Shown: positions 25,450 through 35,307 of the stretch, in pieces | Layout: every line of letters starts with the position of its first letter | How positions within the stretch are numbered: the stretch's first letter is position 1 | From: Thermoanaerobaculia bacterium | GTDB lineage: Bacteria > Acidobacteriota > Thermoanaerobaculia > Gp7-AA8 | Length of the DNA stretch: 64,000 nucleotides | Reading direction: 5' to 3' | Assembly: GCA_017883205.1 (NCBI GenBank) | Contig: JADGNZ010000001.1 | Span: 1 to 64,000, forward strand | Position numbers and translations under genes: made by a program | Notes under the pieces: generated by a model | The model's database searches: none | What the model saw: only the letters and a program-made list of their open reading frames with translations | What the model was told of the DNA's origin: nothing

Positions 25450-27159
25450 ATGAAGAGCGCCGCAACATCCGCCCTCCTCCTTTTCGCAATCGCCAGCACG
25501 ACACTCGCCGCGGGGAAGACGAACAAGCCCGCCCCGAAACCATTCAGCGTCGTCGAAGCCAGCATCTCCGACATGCAGGCCGCGCTGCGCGATGGACGCG
25601 TCACCTCGCATGAGCTCGTGCAGCAGTATCTGACGCGAATTGCGACGTACGAAGACAAGCTGCACGCCGCGATCACCGTCAACCCGAACGCGCTGCAAGA
25701 GGCCGACGAGCGCGATCGCGAGCGTGCGGCCGGCAAGATTCGCGGACCGCTTCACGGGATCCCCATCGCGCTCAAGGACAACATCCAGACCACCGACCTG
25801 CTCACGACAGGCGGTGCCCTCGCATTCGCGAGCCTCACGCCGCCGTACGACGCGACGCTCACGAAGAACCTCCGCGATGCCGGCGCCATCATCATGGCCA
25901 AGACGCAGCTCACCGAGCTCGCGAACTGGGTGGCAGGCAATCCGCCGATGCCGACGAACTACAACGCGCTCAATGGCTACGGCTTCAATCCCTACGATCC
26001 GCGCCGCGACCCGCGCACCGAAATGGGCGACGGCCGGCCGGCCCTTGCAACGGGTGGCTCGAGCTCCGGCGCAGGAACGACCGCAAGCTTCTGGGCCGCA
26101 AACGTCGGAAGCGAAACGTCGGGATCGATCCTCAGCCCGGCAAACCAGAACATGCTCGCTGCGATCAAGCCGACTGTCGGCCGCATCTCGCGATACGGCG
26201 TCATCCCCATCACCGCCGATCAGGACACGGCCGGCCCGATGGCGAAGTTCGTTACCGACGCCGCGATCCTCTTCGGCGTTCTCGAAGGCAACAATCCTGA
26301 CGCGAACGATCCGGCCACCAAGCTCTGCACGCCTCCACCGAATCACGACTACACGCAGTTCCTGAAAAAGGACGGCCTCAAAGGAGCTCGCATCGGCATC
26401 CCGCGCGCCGGCTTTTACGACAAGATCACGCTCCCGGGAGCGACCACGCCCCGTGGCGGATTGAATCCTGATCAGACGAAGGCGATGAACGATGCCATCG
26501 CAGTCCTCAAGGAACAGGGCGCAGTCGTCGTCGATCCTGCCGACATCCCCAGCATCACCGACAAGAACGCCGCCGACAACTACTTCCTCTGGGGCGTATG
26601 CACGGACATGGACGAGGTGAAGGGCCACAAGTGCTCGATCGCTCTCGCCTACGGTATGGAGCGCGACTTCAACAAGTGGCTAACCGCCCTCGGCAAGGCT
26701 GCGCCGGTGAAATCGCTGGCCGACCTTCGCAAGTGGAACACCGATCACGCCAAGATGGGCGCGATCAAATACGGCCAGTCGCTGCTCGACATCTCCGACG
26801 CGATGGATCTCGATCTCTACAAGTCGCGCTACGAATCCGACCGCGCCAACGACATCCGCCTCACCGCCACGCACGGTATCGACGAAGTGATGAAGGCGCA
26901 GAACCTCGACGCGATCCTCTTCCCCGGCCCCGGTGGCGCCTCGATCGCCGCCCGCCCCGGTTACCCAACCGTGATCGTGCCGTGGGCAATGATCCCGAAC
27001 GCGCCGCCGACGGCCTTCCCGGAAGGATTCAAGGCCCTGCCACAACCCTACGGAGTGAGCTTCACCGGCATGGCGTGCAGCGAGCCGACGCTGCTGAAAC
27101 TCGCGTACTCGTTCGAGCAAGCCACGAAGAAGAGAGTGCCGCCGCCGTCGACGCCGTAG
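25450..27159 (+). CDS. Exported amidase-signature hydrolase
   Basis: 569 aa with a signal peptide (MKSAATSALLLFAIASTTLAAG). The amidase-signature core includes IPIALKDNI with the catalytic Lys and TGGSSSGAGTTASFWAANVGSETSGSILSPA with the cis-Ser and nucleophilic Ser. Such enzymes hydrolyse amides by a Ser-cisSer-Lys triad. Export separates it from GatA, and length and layout resemble peptide amidases or aryl amidases. It stands alone; the 21-bp repeat array begins 76 nt downstream. Confidence 0.9.
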   Translation: MKSAATSALLLFAIASTTLAAGKTNKPAPKPFSVVEASISDMQAALRDGRVTSHELVQQYLTRIATYEDKLHAAITVNPNALQEADERDRERAAGKIRGPLHGIPIALKDNIQTTDLLTTGGALAFASLTPPYDATLTKNLRDAGAIIMAKTQLTELANWVAGNPPMPTNYNALNGYGFNPYDPRRDPRTEMGDGRPALATGGSSSGAGTTASFWAANVGSETSGSILSPANQNMLAAIKPTVGRISRYGVIPITADQDTAGPMAKFVTDAAILFGVLEGNNPDANDPATKLCTPPPNHDYTQFLKKDGLKGARIGIPRAGFYDKITLPGATTPRGGLNPDQTKAMNDAIAVLKEQGAVVVDPADIPSITDKNAADNYFLWGVCTDMDEVKGHKCSIALAYGMERDFNKWLTALGKAAPVKSLADLRKWNTDHAKMGAIKYGQSLLDISDAMDLDLYKSRYESDRANDIRLTATHGIDEVMKAQNLDAILFPGPGGASIAARPGYPTVIVPWAMIPNAPPTAFPEGFKALPQPYGVSFTGMACSEPTLLKLAYSFEQATKKRVPPPSTP

Positions 27160-27234
27160 GAGGAATTGGTTAGCGGCAAAGCATTGAACGACTGATACTT
27201 ACGACTTCGTCGTTGGTGTGATCGTTACTGGAAG

Positions 27235-27632
27235 GATCACGACCTATCGGCGACAGATCGCGATCTATCCGGGATAGATCCGCATCTACCAAGCATGGAT
27301 CGCGATCTTCCAAGCATAGATCGCGATCTACCAAAGATAGATCCGCATCTAAAAAAAGAGATCGCGACCTCCCCGGGGGAGATCCGCATCTCCCCGAAAG
27401 AGATCGCGACCTCCCCGGGGGAGATCCGCATCTCCCCGAAAGAGATCGCGACCTCCCCGGGGGAGATCCGCAGCTCCCCGAAAGAGATCGCGACCTCCCC
27501 GGGGGAGGTCCGCATCTCCCCAAAAGAGATCGCGACCTCCCAGGGAGAGATCCGTATCTCCCAAAAAGAGATCGCGATCTACCAAAGGCAGATCGTGACC
27601 TGCCGGGCAGAGATCGAGACCTCGCCGATCCA
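27235..27632. repeat. Tandem repeat array, 21-bp period, about 19 units
   Basis: Units begin GATC at 27235, 27256, 27277, 27298, 27319, 27340, 27360, then every 21 bp to 27612. Two unit types alternate in the centre, GATCGCGACCTCCCC... and GATCCGCATCTCCCC..., making a 42-bp higher-order repeat; outer units are more diverged. Both strands stay open over much of the array. In the outer left units the plus strand reads DRDLPxx heptads, and a 1-bp deletion at 27359-27360 shifts the frame. No Shine-Dalgarno or clear start is seen. The 27160-27679 spacer holds nothing else recognisable. Confidence 0.9.
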
Positions 27633-27679
27633 CCCCAGTAATCTTTTCTTCCGTGCTCCGTCTCAAAGAATGAGCCGGC

Positions 27680-27961
27680 GTGAATCAGCCTGACGGTGGC
27701 GGGGCACGGATCTATGTCGATGAGTTACAGAGTGCCGTCGATCGGACGATGAACCGCCGCAAGCCGCGCAAACCCGCCAACAACCCTCCCACCACACCAC
27801 CCTCAACAACTCCTCCCACCACTCCTCCCATGCAAAGCTTTATGGCCCCCTCTCTTGCAACGAAGGCTGCGGCGAAGGCGCAAATCGATCTGGATATCGA
27901 TCCTGATAGTGAAGAGATCCTCGATCTCCTTCAGGAAATCGCAACGGATCCGAAGAAGTAG
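27680..27961 (+). CDS. Small Pro/Thr-rich protein, unknown function
   Basis: 93 aa from GTG 27680, or 70 aa from ATG 27749 (MNRRKPRKPANNPP). A basic start is followed by a PPTTPPSTTPPTTPP linker and an acidic helical C-terminus (IDLDIDPDSEEILDLLQEIATDPKK). No family is recognised. A bidirectional terminator follows 15 nt after the stop, which supports a real transcription unit. The frame begins just past the 21-bp array, so the array could lie in its leader. Confidence 0.5.
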   Translation: MNQPDGGGARIYVDELQSAVDRTMNRRKPRKPANNPPTTPPSTTPPTTPPMQSFMAPSLATKAAAKAQIDLDIDPDSEEILDLLQEIATDPKK

Positions 27962-27975
27962 CCGCGCGTGAGGAA

Positions 27976-28007
27976 GGGGCGCCGCGTGAATGAGAACGCG
28001 GCGCCCC
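27976..28007. terminator. Bidirectional terminator hairpin
   Basis: Perfect 12-bp arms (GGGGCGCCGCGT, 27976-27987, with its complement 27996-28007) and an 8-nt loop lie between the convergent small gene and the SpoIIE phosphatase gene. It is followed by GTTTC on the plus strand. Confidence 0.75.
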
Positions 28008-28022
28008 GTTTCGCGGTTGACG

Positions 28023-30071
28023 TTACGTGGTCGCGACGACTTCCTCGTTATCGGGAACCGTTGCAACCGCGTTTTCCGAAATCACTGCTGCCGGCCGCGA
28101 GGGTTTGAAGTTGTCGAAGCGCAGGATCATCACGGTGCGGTCGTCGTCGGCGGGGCGCGTGCCGCAGTGGCGGGCTACGGCTTCGAGGATGCGGTCGCGG
28201 ATCGTGCTCGGCGAGCGGTCGGTCGACTCGGTCAGCAGCGCTTCGAGGTGATCGAAGCCGAATGGCTCGCCGTTCTCGTCCTGCGCTTCGACGATGCCGT
28301 CCGAGAGATAGACGATTGCGTCGCCTTCCTGCAGGTCGACCTCGGCGGTATGCGTGCTGATTGTGCTGCGGACGCCGAGGGGGAGGGAAGGAACTTCGAT
28401 GCCGCGCGGACGCTGCCCTTCGCGCAGAAGGTAGGGATAGAGATGGCCGGCGTTGGTGTGGCGGATCGTGCCCTTCTCGAGATCGAAGATCGTGAAGGCC
28501 AGCGTCATGAAGGCCCGGCGCTCGGTCGATCGGAAGACGAGATCGTTGAGGCGTTGGAAGAGCGATGTCTCTTCGGCGCCCTCTTCGACCAGCGTAGTGA
28601 TGGCAGCTTTTACCATCGCCATCACCAGTCCCGTCGAGAGACCGTGACCCGATACGTCGCCGATGGCCACTGCCAGGCGCGTCTTGTCGATGTTGAAGAC
28701 GTCGTAGTAGTCGCCGCCGATCGATGCCGTCGGCTCGAAGTGTGCGGAGAACGACACGCCGCGGAATTGCGGGCCCTCTTTCGGCAGGAGGTTTCGCTGG
28801 ATCGATGCGGCGATCTCGATCTCGCTCTGCAATCGCTCGTTCTCGGCGACGTTCACGAGCAGTGCCGCGATCGACTCGGTCATCCGGTCGAACGATTGCG
28901 CCATCTCGCCGAGCTGATTCTGCGGCTTCATAGCGATGCGGTAGGTGAAGTCGCCGCGCTCGACGGCCTTCGTGCCCTTCTCGATGCGGTTCACGGCGCG
29001 CGTGATCGAGAAGATCAGCACCGCCGCAAACAGCACCGCCATCGCGTAGAAAACCAGCAGCAGAATAATGAGGAAGGCCGTGAACTGCAGAAGGCCATTG
29101 ACGTAGTTGTCCGCCGCCGCGCCGAAATAGAAGTGGAAGAGGTTTTGGAACGGATTGACGATCAGCGTGAAGAGCGTGTGTTTCCCTTCGGCAGCCGGGC
29201 CGGCGTCCCAGTCCGTGAGGTCAGTTTGGTCAGCCCAGATGACTTTCCGGCCGGCGGAGCGCACGAAGAGGTCGGTGAACTGACCGTCGTCGTCTCCATC
29301 AATGTTGAATGAGCGTCCCCCAGTTTCCACACGAACTCCGCGGCGATAGCGGGCTGTTGTCCGGTCGCCGACCTTGGTGAGGATGGTCATTCCCGACTTG
29401 TCCTGAAACTGTTCGATCCACTCAGCATCGAGCGGCTCAGCGAACACGATCGTCCGCGCTGCCGCACCTTCCTGACGCGCGACTTGACGCGATGCCACCA
29501 GGAGTGCCTGACCGTCACGCCAAACCATCCCGCTGAACGTCGTCGCCTTTAGCCACAACGGGAGCTTGCCGCCGGATGCGTTGTCTGTGTCATAAATTTC
29601 GAGTGCCTTCGTCGCGCCGGCTGGATGTTTGCCGGTGAGTGAGTACTCGAACGCGGAGGACTCCAACTGGCCGAGGCTGGCCTGGCGCTCGCCGCGCAAC
29701 GCGGCATGCGTCATCACGCCGCAGATCATGTAGCCGATCGTCAGAAGAAGAATCGCGAAGAGAAAGAACGGCAAAACGCCGATGAGGGTGTAGCTCAGGA
29801 AGAGCCTTCGTCCCACGCGCCAGAAGAGTTTTCGCAGCGTCCAGCGGACGAAGACCGCGAGGCCGTAGAGCGTCAGTGCGATGACGAGCAGGCAGGCCAG
29901 AAACGTCGTGAACCCGAACAATGCGCCGCCGGGCAGATCGAGTGGCCGCAGAACGAACCGGGTGATCAGCTCACCGGCGATGATGATGCCGATCCCAAGC
30001 AGCCACACCAGGAACAGTCGCGCTCCTCGGCGCGATTTGGGTGGTTCGGGTTTTTGTTGTACAGGCAGCAT
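28023..30071 (-). CDS. Membrane PP2C-type (SpoIIE/RsbU) phosphatase with HAMP domain
   Basis: 682 aa. Two membrane helices near the N-terminus (19-39, 50-72) and one at 92-115 precede an extracytoplasmic sensor region (about 120-310). Another helix (about 330-360) leads to HAMP (ITRAVNRIEKGTKAVERGDFTYRI). The SpoIIE domain (about 440-655) has metal-binding motifs GGDYYDVF, GDVSGHG and YLSDGIVEAQ. It would dephosphorylate an anti-anti-sigma protein and so tune a sigma factor by partner switching; no such partner is in the window. Terminator hairpins flank the 3' end. Confidence 0.92.
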   Translation of the reverse strand: MLPVQQKPEPPKSRRGARLFLVWLLGIGIIIAGELITRFVLRPLDLPGGALFGFTTFLACLLVIALTLYGLAVFVRWTLRKLFWRVGRRLFLSYTLIGVLPFFLFAILLLTIGYMICGVMTHAALRGERQASLGQLESSAFEYSLTGKHPAGATKALEIYDTDNASGGKLPLWLKATTFSGMVWRDGQALLVASRQVARQEGAAARTIVFAEPLDAEWIEQFQDKSGMTILTKVGDRTTARYRRGVRVETGGRSFNIDGDDDGQFTDLFVRSAGRKVIWADQTDLTDWDAGPAAEGKHTLFTLIVNPFQNLFHFYFGAAADNYVNGLLQFTAFLIILLLVFYAMAVLFAAVLIFSITRAVNRIEKGTKAVERGDFTYRIAMKPQNQLGEMAQSFDRMTESIAALLVNVAENERLQSEIEIAASIQRNLLPKEGPQFRGVSFSAHFEPTASIGGDYYDVFNIDKTRLAVAIGDVSGHGLSTGLVMAMVKAAITTLVEEGAEETSLFQRLNDLVFRSTERRAFMTLAFTIFDLEKGTIRHTNAGHLYPYLLREGQRPRGIEVPSLPLGVRSTISTHTAEVDLQEGDAIVYLSDGIVEAQDENGEPFGFDHLEALLTESTDRSPSTIRDRILEAVARHCGTRPADDDRTVMILRFDNFKPSRPAAVISENAVATVPDNEEVVATT

Positions 30072-30119
30072 GTCAGACGCTGCTGAGCGTATACGAAGAA
30101 ACGATGTTGCGGTTCAGAA

Positions 30120-30267
30120 CGGGTGTCGGTAGTCGGGTGTCGGGTGTCGGAGAGGGTTGTTGGGATTGGCGCGATTCGGCGGCTGGTTTTGCTACGACCC
30201 CTGACTCCCGACGTGCGACCCCCGCGCTTTACTACGACTCCCGACCCCCGACTCCCGACTCCCGCGT
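30120..30267. repeat. Heptamer-armed inverted repeat (GGGTGTC/GGGAGTC type)
   Basis: Left arm 30120-30150 is tandem CGGGTGT 7-mers. The right side (30194-30267) has two blocks of GACTCCC/GACCCCC 7-mers. It fills the spacer between the permease stop (30270) and the SpoIIE start (30071), both minus strand. Confidence 0.85.
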
Positions 30268-30269
30268 CC

Positions 30270-31430
30270 TCATATCTCGCGCAGTGCTGTTGTGATCGGC
30301 ATCCGTGCGGCTGAGATTGCCGGAAGTGCCCCGCCGATGATCCCTGCAATCAGGGCGACGATGATGCCGGTCAGTCCCACGTGCCAGTCGACACGAAAGT
30401 TGAAGGCGACTTCAGAGAACGTCACGAAGTTCGTCGTTCCTGTCGAGATTGCATTGACCGGAATCGCAAGCAAGAGCCCGACGATACCGCCGAGGAGCGA
30501 GACGAACGCGCTCTCGATGACGACCGAGAAGAGGATCGCGCGGCGCTTGAAGCCGAGGGCGCGCATCGTGGCCAGTTCGCGTCCGCGTGAGGCGATCGCC
30601 GAGAACATCGTATTCATGGTGCCGAGGATTGCGCCGATCGTCATGAAGAACGTCACGATCGCAACCAGAATCACGATGCCGGCAAGACCATTCGTCTGAT
30701 CGGCGTAGTACTGGTACTCACTCTTGACGTCGAGCTTGAGCCGGTTGTCGTCCTTGATGCCGGCCTTGATCGACTCGAACGCGGCGTGGTCGACGGGACG
30801 CAGGATGAGCGACGAGTAGGCGTCGCGCTTGCGCGCCTGGCCGAGGAAATCCGCGTCGCACCACATCTCGGAGTCGAAGGCTGTTCCCTGCGCGTCGAAC
30901 ACGCCGACGACGTTGTACCTCTGCGTGCCGAACTGGAACGTATCGCCAACTGCTGTGTTGACGAAACGGTCGCGGATGCGGCGGGCGACGACGACTTCGT
31001 TGACGCCTGGGTGGAACATCCGTCCTTCGATGATCTTCACATACGGCCGCATCACGAACGCCTCGGGCGTCACTCCGCGGACCAATACATTCGACCCTTT
31101 AGGATCGTCCTTCTTCGGGATCTTGAAGATGATCACGAGCTCCGGCGAGATCATCGGCGCGCCGCTGTTGTCTTTGGCGATGCCGGGCATCGCACGAATG
31201 ATGCGAAAGGCGTCCTTGGTGACCCAGCTCGAGAGCTCGGCGGCCGCGCCTTCGCGCATGACCATGAGGTTGTCCTTCGAGCCGGAGGAGACGACGGCAG
31301 AATTGACGCCGTTCTGCAGCGCCATCATCGAGATCATCACGGCGATGACCACGCCGATGCCGAGAATCGTCATCAACGTGGAGACCCGCCGTGCCGTCAG
31401 ATTGCCGATGTTGTATTTGAGCGGGATCAT
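30270..31430 (-). CDS. ABC transporter permease (MacB/FtsX family), second
   Basis: 386 aa with the MacB layout: helix 1 (about 18-40), a large periplasmic MacB_PCD domain (about 45-230), then three helices in an FtsX domain (about 250-375). It starts at ATG 31430, whose A is the last base of the upstream permease's TGA, so translation is coupled. With the paired permease, ATPase and adaptor it forms a tripartite-type efflux or lipoprotein-related exporter. The repeat element follows immediately. Confidence 0.9.
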   Translation of the reverse strand: MIPLKYNIGNLTARRVSTLMTILGIGVVIAVMISMMALQNGVNSAVVSSGSKDNLMVMREGAAAELSSWVTKDAFRIIRAMPGIAKDNSGAPMISPELVIIFKIPKKDDPKGSNVLVRGVTPEAFVMRPYVKIIEGRMFHPGVNEVVVARRIRDRFVNTAVGDTFQFGTQRYNVVGVFDAQGTAFDSEMWCDADFLGQARKRDAYSSLILRPVDHAAFESIKAGIKDDNRLKLDVKSEYQYYADQTNGLAGIVILVAIVTFFMTIGAILGTMNTMFSAIASRGRELATMRALGFKRRAILFSVVIESAFVSLLGGIVGLLLAIPVNAISTGTTNFVTFSEVAFNFRVDWHVGLTGIIVALIAGIIGGALPAISAARMPITTALREI

Positions 31431-32578
31431 CAGACGACCCTCCGCAGACCATCAACGACTCGCAGATTCGACGCCCGAAGAGCGGGCAACCCACCCGCGA
31501 TCAGGCCGATACCTGCGGCCGTGGCCATGCAGACAGCCAGTGTCTTCGCGTGCACGCCCAGATTCTGCAGAAAGCCCTGCGTCATCTTTCCCGCGTCGAC
31601 GAAAAGGAAGAGGAAGTGCGCGCCAAAGCTGCCGATGGCCCCGCCGATCAACGTCAGAAGGATGAACTCCGTCAGCATGATGCCGAGGATGAGTCGCTGC
31701 TCGAAGCCGATCGCCTTGAGCACCGCGATCTCGGTGACGCGCTCGCGTGCGGACATCGACATCGTGATCGCCGCCAGCAGGATGACCATGAAGATCGCGC
31801 AAGTCGAAACTGCGGTGAAGAGCAGTTTGACGTTCCCCATCATCGACATGAAGTTCTGCTGGAACTCTTTTTCCGTGAAGGTCTCGGTGGGGAAGTCGCT
31901 GTTCTTGAACATGGCGTCGATCTGCTGGCTGATCGCTGCCATCTGCTTCGGATCTTTCACTTTCACCCAGATCGTGCCCACCTCGCTGCGGGTTTGCGCA
32001 GGCAGCGACTGGTCGAAGTACTCGATAGGAAAGAACACCGACGTCGTCTGCACCGGATGGACGTAGGTGCCGCGAATGGTCAGCTCGGGGTCGAACGGGA
32101 AGATCTGGCGCTTCAGGGTGATGCGATCGCCGATCTTCCAGCCGAAGCGTTTCATGAGATCGACGCCGACAAGTGCGCCGCGGCGGTCCGCCTGGAAAGC
32201 GGCGAGCTCCTTCGGATCGACCTTGTAGTCATCGAAAACCGTCGGCATCTTGTCGACGTCAATCGCGAAGTTCGCGAAGAAGTTCGACTTCTCCTTGTAG
32301 TACGCGCCGATCCACTGGAGCTTGGCAGTGTCGACGACGCCCGGAAGCGCACGGATCTTCGCCTCGTGCGCGTACGGCAGCAGATTCGCCAGCGAGATTG
32401 CCGACTGCACGACGAGGCGGTTCGCGCCTTCGCCGGCGTTGGAAAAGCTCTCGAAGTTATCGAGGATCGCCAGCAGCGTGGCCACGAAAAAGAAAATGAC
32501 GGCCAGCAGCAGCATCGTGAGGATGGCGCGCAACTTGTTGCGGAAGAGATTGCGGCGGATCAGTTTGAGGAATCTCAT
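31430..32578 (-). CDS. ABC transporter permease (MacB/FtsX family), first
   Basis: 382 aa. A first helix (about 18-40, [18 protein letters not shown]), a periplasmic domain (about 45-255), then three C-terminal helices with an FtsX-type core ([23 protein letters not shown], the cytoplasmic coupling motif). Together with the next gene it makes a heterodimeric membrane part, unlike E. coli MacB where one fused protein dimerises. It overlaps the ATPase gene by 4 nt (ATGA). Confidence 0.9.
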   Translation of the reverse strand: MRFLKLIRRNLFRNKLRAILTMLLLAVIFFFVATLLAILDNFESFSNAGEGANRLVVQSAISLANLLPYAHEAKIRALPGVVDTAKLQWIGAYYKEKSNFFANFAIDVDKMPTVFDDYKVDPKELAAFQADRRGALVGVDLMKRFGWKIGDRITLKRQIFPFDPELTIRGTYVHPVQTTSVFFPIEYFDQSLPAQTRSEVGTIWVKVKDPKQMAAISQQIDAMFKNSDFPTETFTEKEFQQNFMSMMGNVKLLFTAVSTCAIFMVILLAAITMSMSARERVTEIAVLKAIGFEQRLILGIMLTEFILLTLIGGAIGSFGAHFLFLFVDAGKMTQGFLQNLGVHAKTLAVCMATAAGIGLIAGGLPALRASNLRVVDGLRRVV

Positions 32579-33279
32579 GCGCTTGCCATCGTGTCGAGGT
32601 TGTACCCGTTGACGAGAAGGCCCTTCTCGAGGTGCAGCGTCCGCTTTGCGTGCAGTGCCGCTTTGGGATCGTGCGTGACCATGACGATCGTCTTCTGATA
32701 TTCGGTATTGAGGCGCTGCAACAGATCGAGCGTCTCCTGCGCGTTCTTCGCGTCGAGATCGCCGGTCGGTTCGTCAGCGACGAGCAGCGTGGGATCAGTG
32801 ACGATTGCGCGCGCGATTGCCACTCGTTGCTCCTGTCCGCCCGAGAGCTGACGTGGATAGTGGAGCGAGCGATCTTCCAGGCCGACGATGCCGAGCGCGG
32901 CATGAACGTGCTCGCGGCGCTCCTTCTTCGAGAGCTTCGTCAGCAGCAGTGGCAGCTCGACGTTCTCAGCCGCGTTGAGAACCGGGATGAGGTTGTACAT
33001 CTGAAAAATGAAGCCGACGTGGCGGGCGCGCCAGCTCGCCAGTTGCGTTTCGGAGAAGCGCGAGATCTCCTTCCCGTCGACGAAGATGCTTCCGGCGGTG
33101 GGTCGGTCGATACCAGCCATGAGATTGAGCAGCGTGGTCTTACCGGAGCCGGAAGGCCCCATGAGCGCGAGGAAATCGCCGCGCGGCACTTCCAGCGTGA
33201 CGCCGTTGAGCACAGGTACTTCGAACGCATCGCGTTTGTAGACCTTGCGCACGTTGTTGATGTCGACCAGTGTGTCCAT
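32575..33279 (-). CDS. ABC transporter ATP-binding protein (LolD/MacB type)
   Basis: 234 aa. Walker [14 protein letters not shown]-loop [18 protein letters not shown], signature [15 protein letters not shown], Walker [13 protein letters not shown] and H-loop MVTHD are all intact. The Q-loop sequence and size are those of the LolD/MacB/FtsE group. It powers the two FtsX-type permeases encoded downstream. A Shine-Dalgarno (GGAGCGG) precedes the ATG. Confidence 0.95.
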   Translation of the reverse strand: MDTLVDINNVRKVYKRDAFEVPVLNGVTLEVPRGDFLALMGPSGSGKTTLLNLMAGIDRPTAGSIFVDGKEISRFSETQLASWRARHVGFIFQMYNLIPVLNAAENVELPLLLTKLSKKERREHVHAALGIVGLEDRSLHYPRQLSGGQEQRVAIARAIVTDPTLLVADEPTGDLDAKNAQETLDLLQRLNTEYQKTIVMVTHDPKAALHAKRTLHLEKGLLVNGYNLDTMASA

Positions 33280-33309
33280 TGCCGCTCCTTCGTAACGATT
33301 CGATCCGAG

Positions 33310-34470
33310 CTATTCGATCCTGACCAGCTGCCCATCTTTGAGCGCCTCGGCACCCGAGGTGATGATGCGGTCGCCGGACTTGATTCCGTTCGTGATCTCG
33401 ATTCGTTGCTCGCGCACAGCGCCGGTCGTGACATGCCGGAGCGCGACGTGCTTCTCGGCATCGACGACGGCCACGTTGCCGTTGGCGACTGCCGATGCCG
33501 GCACCCAGAGCCGCGCCGGCTCGTGCATCTCGGCATCGGTGCGCTCGCTTTGAAGGAACGAAACGCTGGAGCTCATTTCCGGCAGCAGCCGGTCGCTGGG
33601 ATCGACGATCTTCACTTTCACCTGCACGGTCGCTTTGGCGCGGTCGGCGGTGGGGATGATCTGTCGCAGCACGCCCTTCCACTTCTGATTCGGAAACGCG
33701 TCCACCGAAACCTCAGCTGACTGCCCTTCATGCAATTGACCGATGCTGGCTTCGTTGACGTCGGCGACGACTTCGAGCGTTTTCAGATCGACGAGCGTGC
33801 AAATCGCGCCGGCAGGAAGCGTGCCGCCGGCCTGCGTCATCATCACCGACGAGATCACTTCGCCGACTTCGGTGTTTTTCGTGGCGATCGTCCCCGCGAA
33901 CGGCGCGCGGACGACCATGTCCTGCATGTTGATGCGAATCTGTTCGACTCGTGCCTGAGCGCCTTTGAGCTGCGCCTCCGCCGAGTCGAGCAGTGCATGC
34001 GTCGTGACGCCTTCTTTCCAGAGTGCGGATTGCCGCTTCCATTCGCGGTCGGCCTCGGTCAGAGCCGCCTGCGACTCATCGAGCTGCGCCTGCAAGTTCG
34101 TGCTCTCGAGAACGGCGAGCACCTGTCCGGCGGTCACTTTGTCGCCGACGTCGAAATTGAGACTGACGACTTTTCCTGAGATCTTCGGAGTGATCTTCGA
34201 CTGCTTGTCAGCGACGAGATAGCCGGTCGCTGTCAACAGCGGCGGGTTCGTGACGTTGACGGTGGGCTTGACGACGATGGTGTCGACGAGGGGCGCGCGG
34301 CGAGGCCCAATCCACAGGGCGTAGATCGCGTAAGCAGCGCCTAAAACGACCACCAACGCCACGATCCAGCCGGCAACAGTCCCCCAGGCGACGGACTTTG
34401 CGTCCTCATCGTCTCTCTGAATACGCAATGCGGACAGATCGGGCCGCTGCCGCTCTTCGGTAACTGACAT
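33310..34470 (-). CDS. Periplasmic adaptor (membrane fusion protein, MacA/HlyD type)
   Basis: 386 aa from ATG 34470. One N-terminal membrane helix (about 33-53), a biotinyl-lipoyl-like half (GKVVSLNFDVGDKVTAGQVLAVLES), a helical hairpin (about 115-180), then beta-barrel domains. It would link the inner-membrane ABC permeases to an outer-membrane TolC-like channel, not encoded here. It is the first gene of the four-gene exporter operon. A longer frame to 34677 exists, but its extra 69 residues are repeat-encoded and there is no start signal. Confidence 0.92.
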   Translation of the reverse strand: MSVTEERQRPDLSALRIQRDDEDAKSVAWGTVAGWIVALVVVLGAAYAIYALWIGPRRAPLVDTIVVKPTVNVTNPPLLTATGYLVADKQSKITPKISGKVVSLNFDVGDKVTAGQVLAVLESTNLQAQLDESQAALTEADREWKRQSALWKEGVTTHALLDSAEAQLKGAQARVEQIRINMQDMVVRAPFAGTIATKNTEVGEVISSVMMTQAGGTLPAGAICTLVDLKTLEVVADVNEASIGQLHEGQSAEVSVDAFPNQKWKGVLRQIIPTADRAKATVQVKVKIVDPSDRLLPEMSSSVSFLQSERTDAEMHEPARLWVPASAVANGNVAVVDAEKHVALRHVTTGAVREQRIEITNGIKSGDRIITSGAEALKDGQLVRIE

Positions 34471-34494
34471 ATGGGTTTCGCGTGATGATATCGG

Positions 34495-34683
34495 ATGGAG
34501 GGTGGGGAGTTGGGGGTGGGGTGTGGGAGGCCTGCAGTTGGTTCTCGATCGGAAGAGATCAGAGATCAGAAGATCAGAGATCAGCGCATGCGAGGTACGA
34601 GTGTCCCTGGTCTCTGATCGCTTGTCTCTGATCTCTGCTTCAATCGCTTCTCCCACCCCCGACACCCTACTCCCCACCCCCCA
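34495..34683. repeat. Nested heptamer-armed inverted repeat (outer G-rich, inner AGATCAG)
   Basis: Outer arms of GGGGAGT/GGGGTGT-like 7-mers (34495-34526) face CCCCGAC/ACTCCCC 7-mers (34650-34682). Inner arms of AGATCAG 7-mers (34556-34584) face CTGATCT/TCTCTGA 7-mers (34611-34640). The architecture is the same as at 16276-16484. It lies between the adaptor gene's start and the 34684 gene's stop. Confidence 0.85.
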
Positions 34684-35202
34684 TCAGAACGTCCGGAACT
34701 GTAGTTCCGTCAGCTCCATTGCCGCCACGTTCATGCGGCTCGTCGTACCGTCGCAGTACGCCCAGTCGTGGCTGATGCCGGTGACCATGAGGGCGTCGTC
34801 GGGACAGAGCTCGCCCAATGCCAGGCCCAACGTCTGAACGTCGGTGGTGTCGGGGGATTGCACGACGAAGGTCGACTCGAACGGCAACTCGACGACGATG
34901 CCGAGGCGTGCGATGGCGTCGTGCAGCTCGCTGTAGTCCGCGCCGGGAGTCAGGCTGTGGCGGATGAACAGAAAGTCGCGCGAGGTGGTGAACTGGGCGC
35001 AGCCGACGAGAACGCGCGCCTCCATGCCGGCCTCCATCCTCAAGTAGCGGACGATCAGCTCGGCGTGGCCACCCTCGGGAACCCAGACATGCCAGCTCTG
35101 ATCGAAGTTCGGCTCAGCTCCCAGGCGGCGCATGGCGTTCGAAACGTCAATGGTCAGCTCGCCCTCGTAGCAAACCTGGAACAGCTTGGTTTCTCCCATC
35201 AC
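34684..35202 (-). CDS. Hypothetical protein, 172 aa
   Basis: A soluble alpha/beta protein without signal peptide. It starts MMGETKLFQVCYEGELTIDVSNAMRR, with strong purine-rich sequence (GGGAGGGTGTG) before the ATG acting as Shine-Dalgarno. Two similar halves are suggested by repeated strand-helix patterns (residues 7-60 and 85-150), as in DUF4265-like or two-domain ferredoxin-like folds, but the family is not recognised. It is upstream of the exporter operon and separated from it by the nested repeat. Confidence 0.65.
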   Translation of the reverse strand: MMGETKLFQVCYEGELTIDVSNAMRRLGAEPNFDQSWHVWVPEGGHAELIVRYLRMEAGMEARVLVGCAQFTTSRDFLFIRHSLTPGADYSELHDAIARLGIVVELPFESTFVVQSPDTTDVQTLGLALGELCPDDALMVTGISHDWAYCDGTTSRMNVAAMELTELQFRTF

Positions 35203-35307
35203 ACCCTCCCACCATAACTGTCAGTGACGGACAAATGATAGCACGGTGATGCCGTCCGGCTGCTGGCGCGGTTCTTGAGTTATCTGAGTACCGAAGGAGA
35301 CCCAACC

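Noticed and set aside
27170-27523. A Pro/Arg/Ser-rich minus-strand protein across the 27-kb array.
   Set aside because: It is the antisense reading of the same repeat, without start signals.
27235-27632. The 21-bp array looked at first like a CRISPR array.
   Set aside because: Units are contiguous with no unique spacers, and no cas genes are in the window. The same holds for the arrays at 45 and 61.5 kb.
34471-34677. A longer start for the membrane fusion protein.
   Set aside because: The extra 69 residues are encoded by the nested heptamer repeat and no ribosome site precedes them. The frame from ATG 34470 fits the family.
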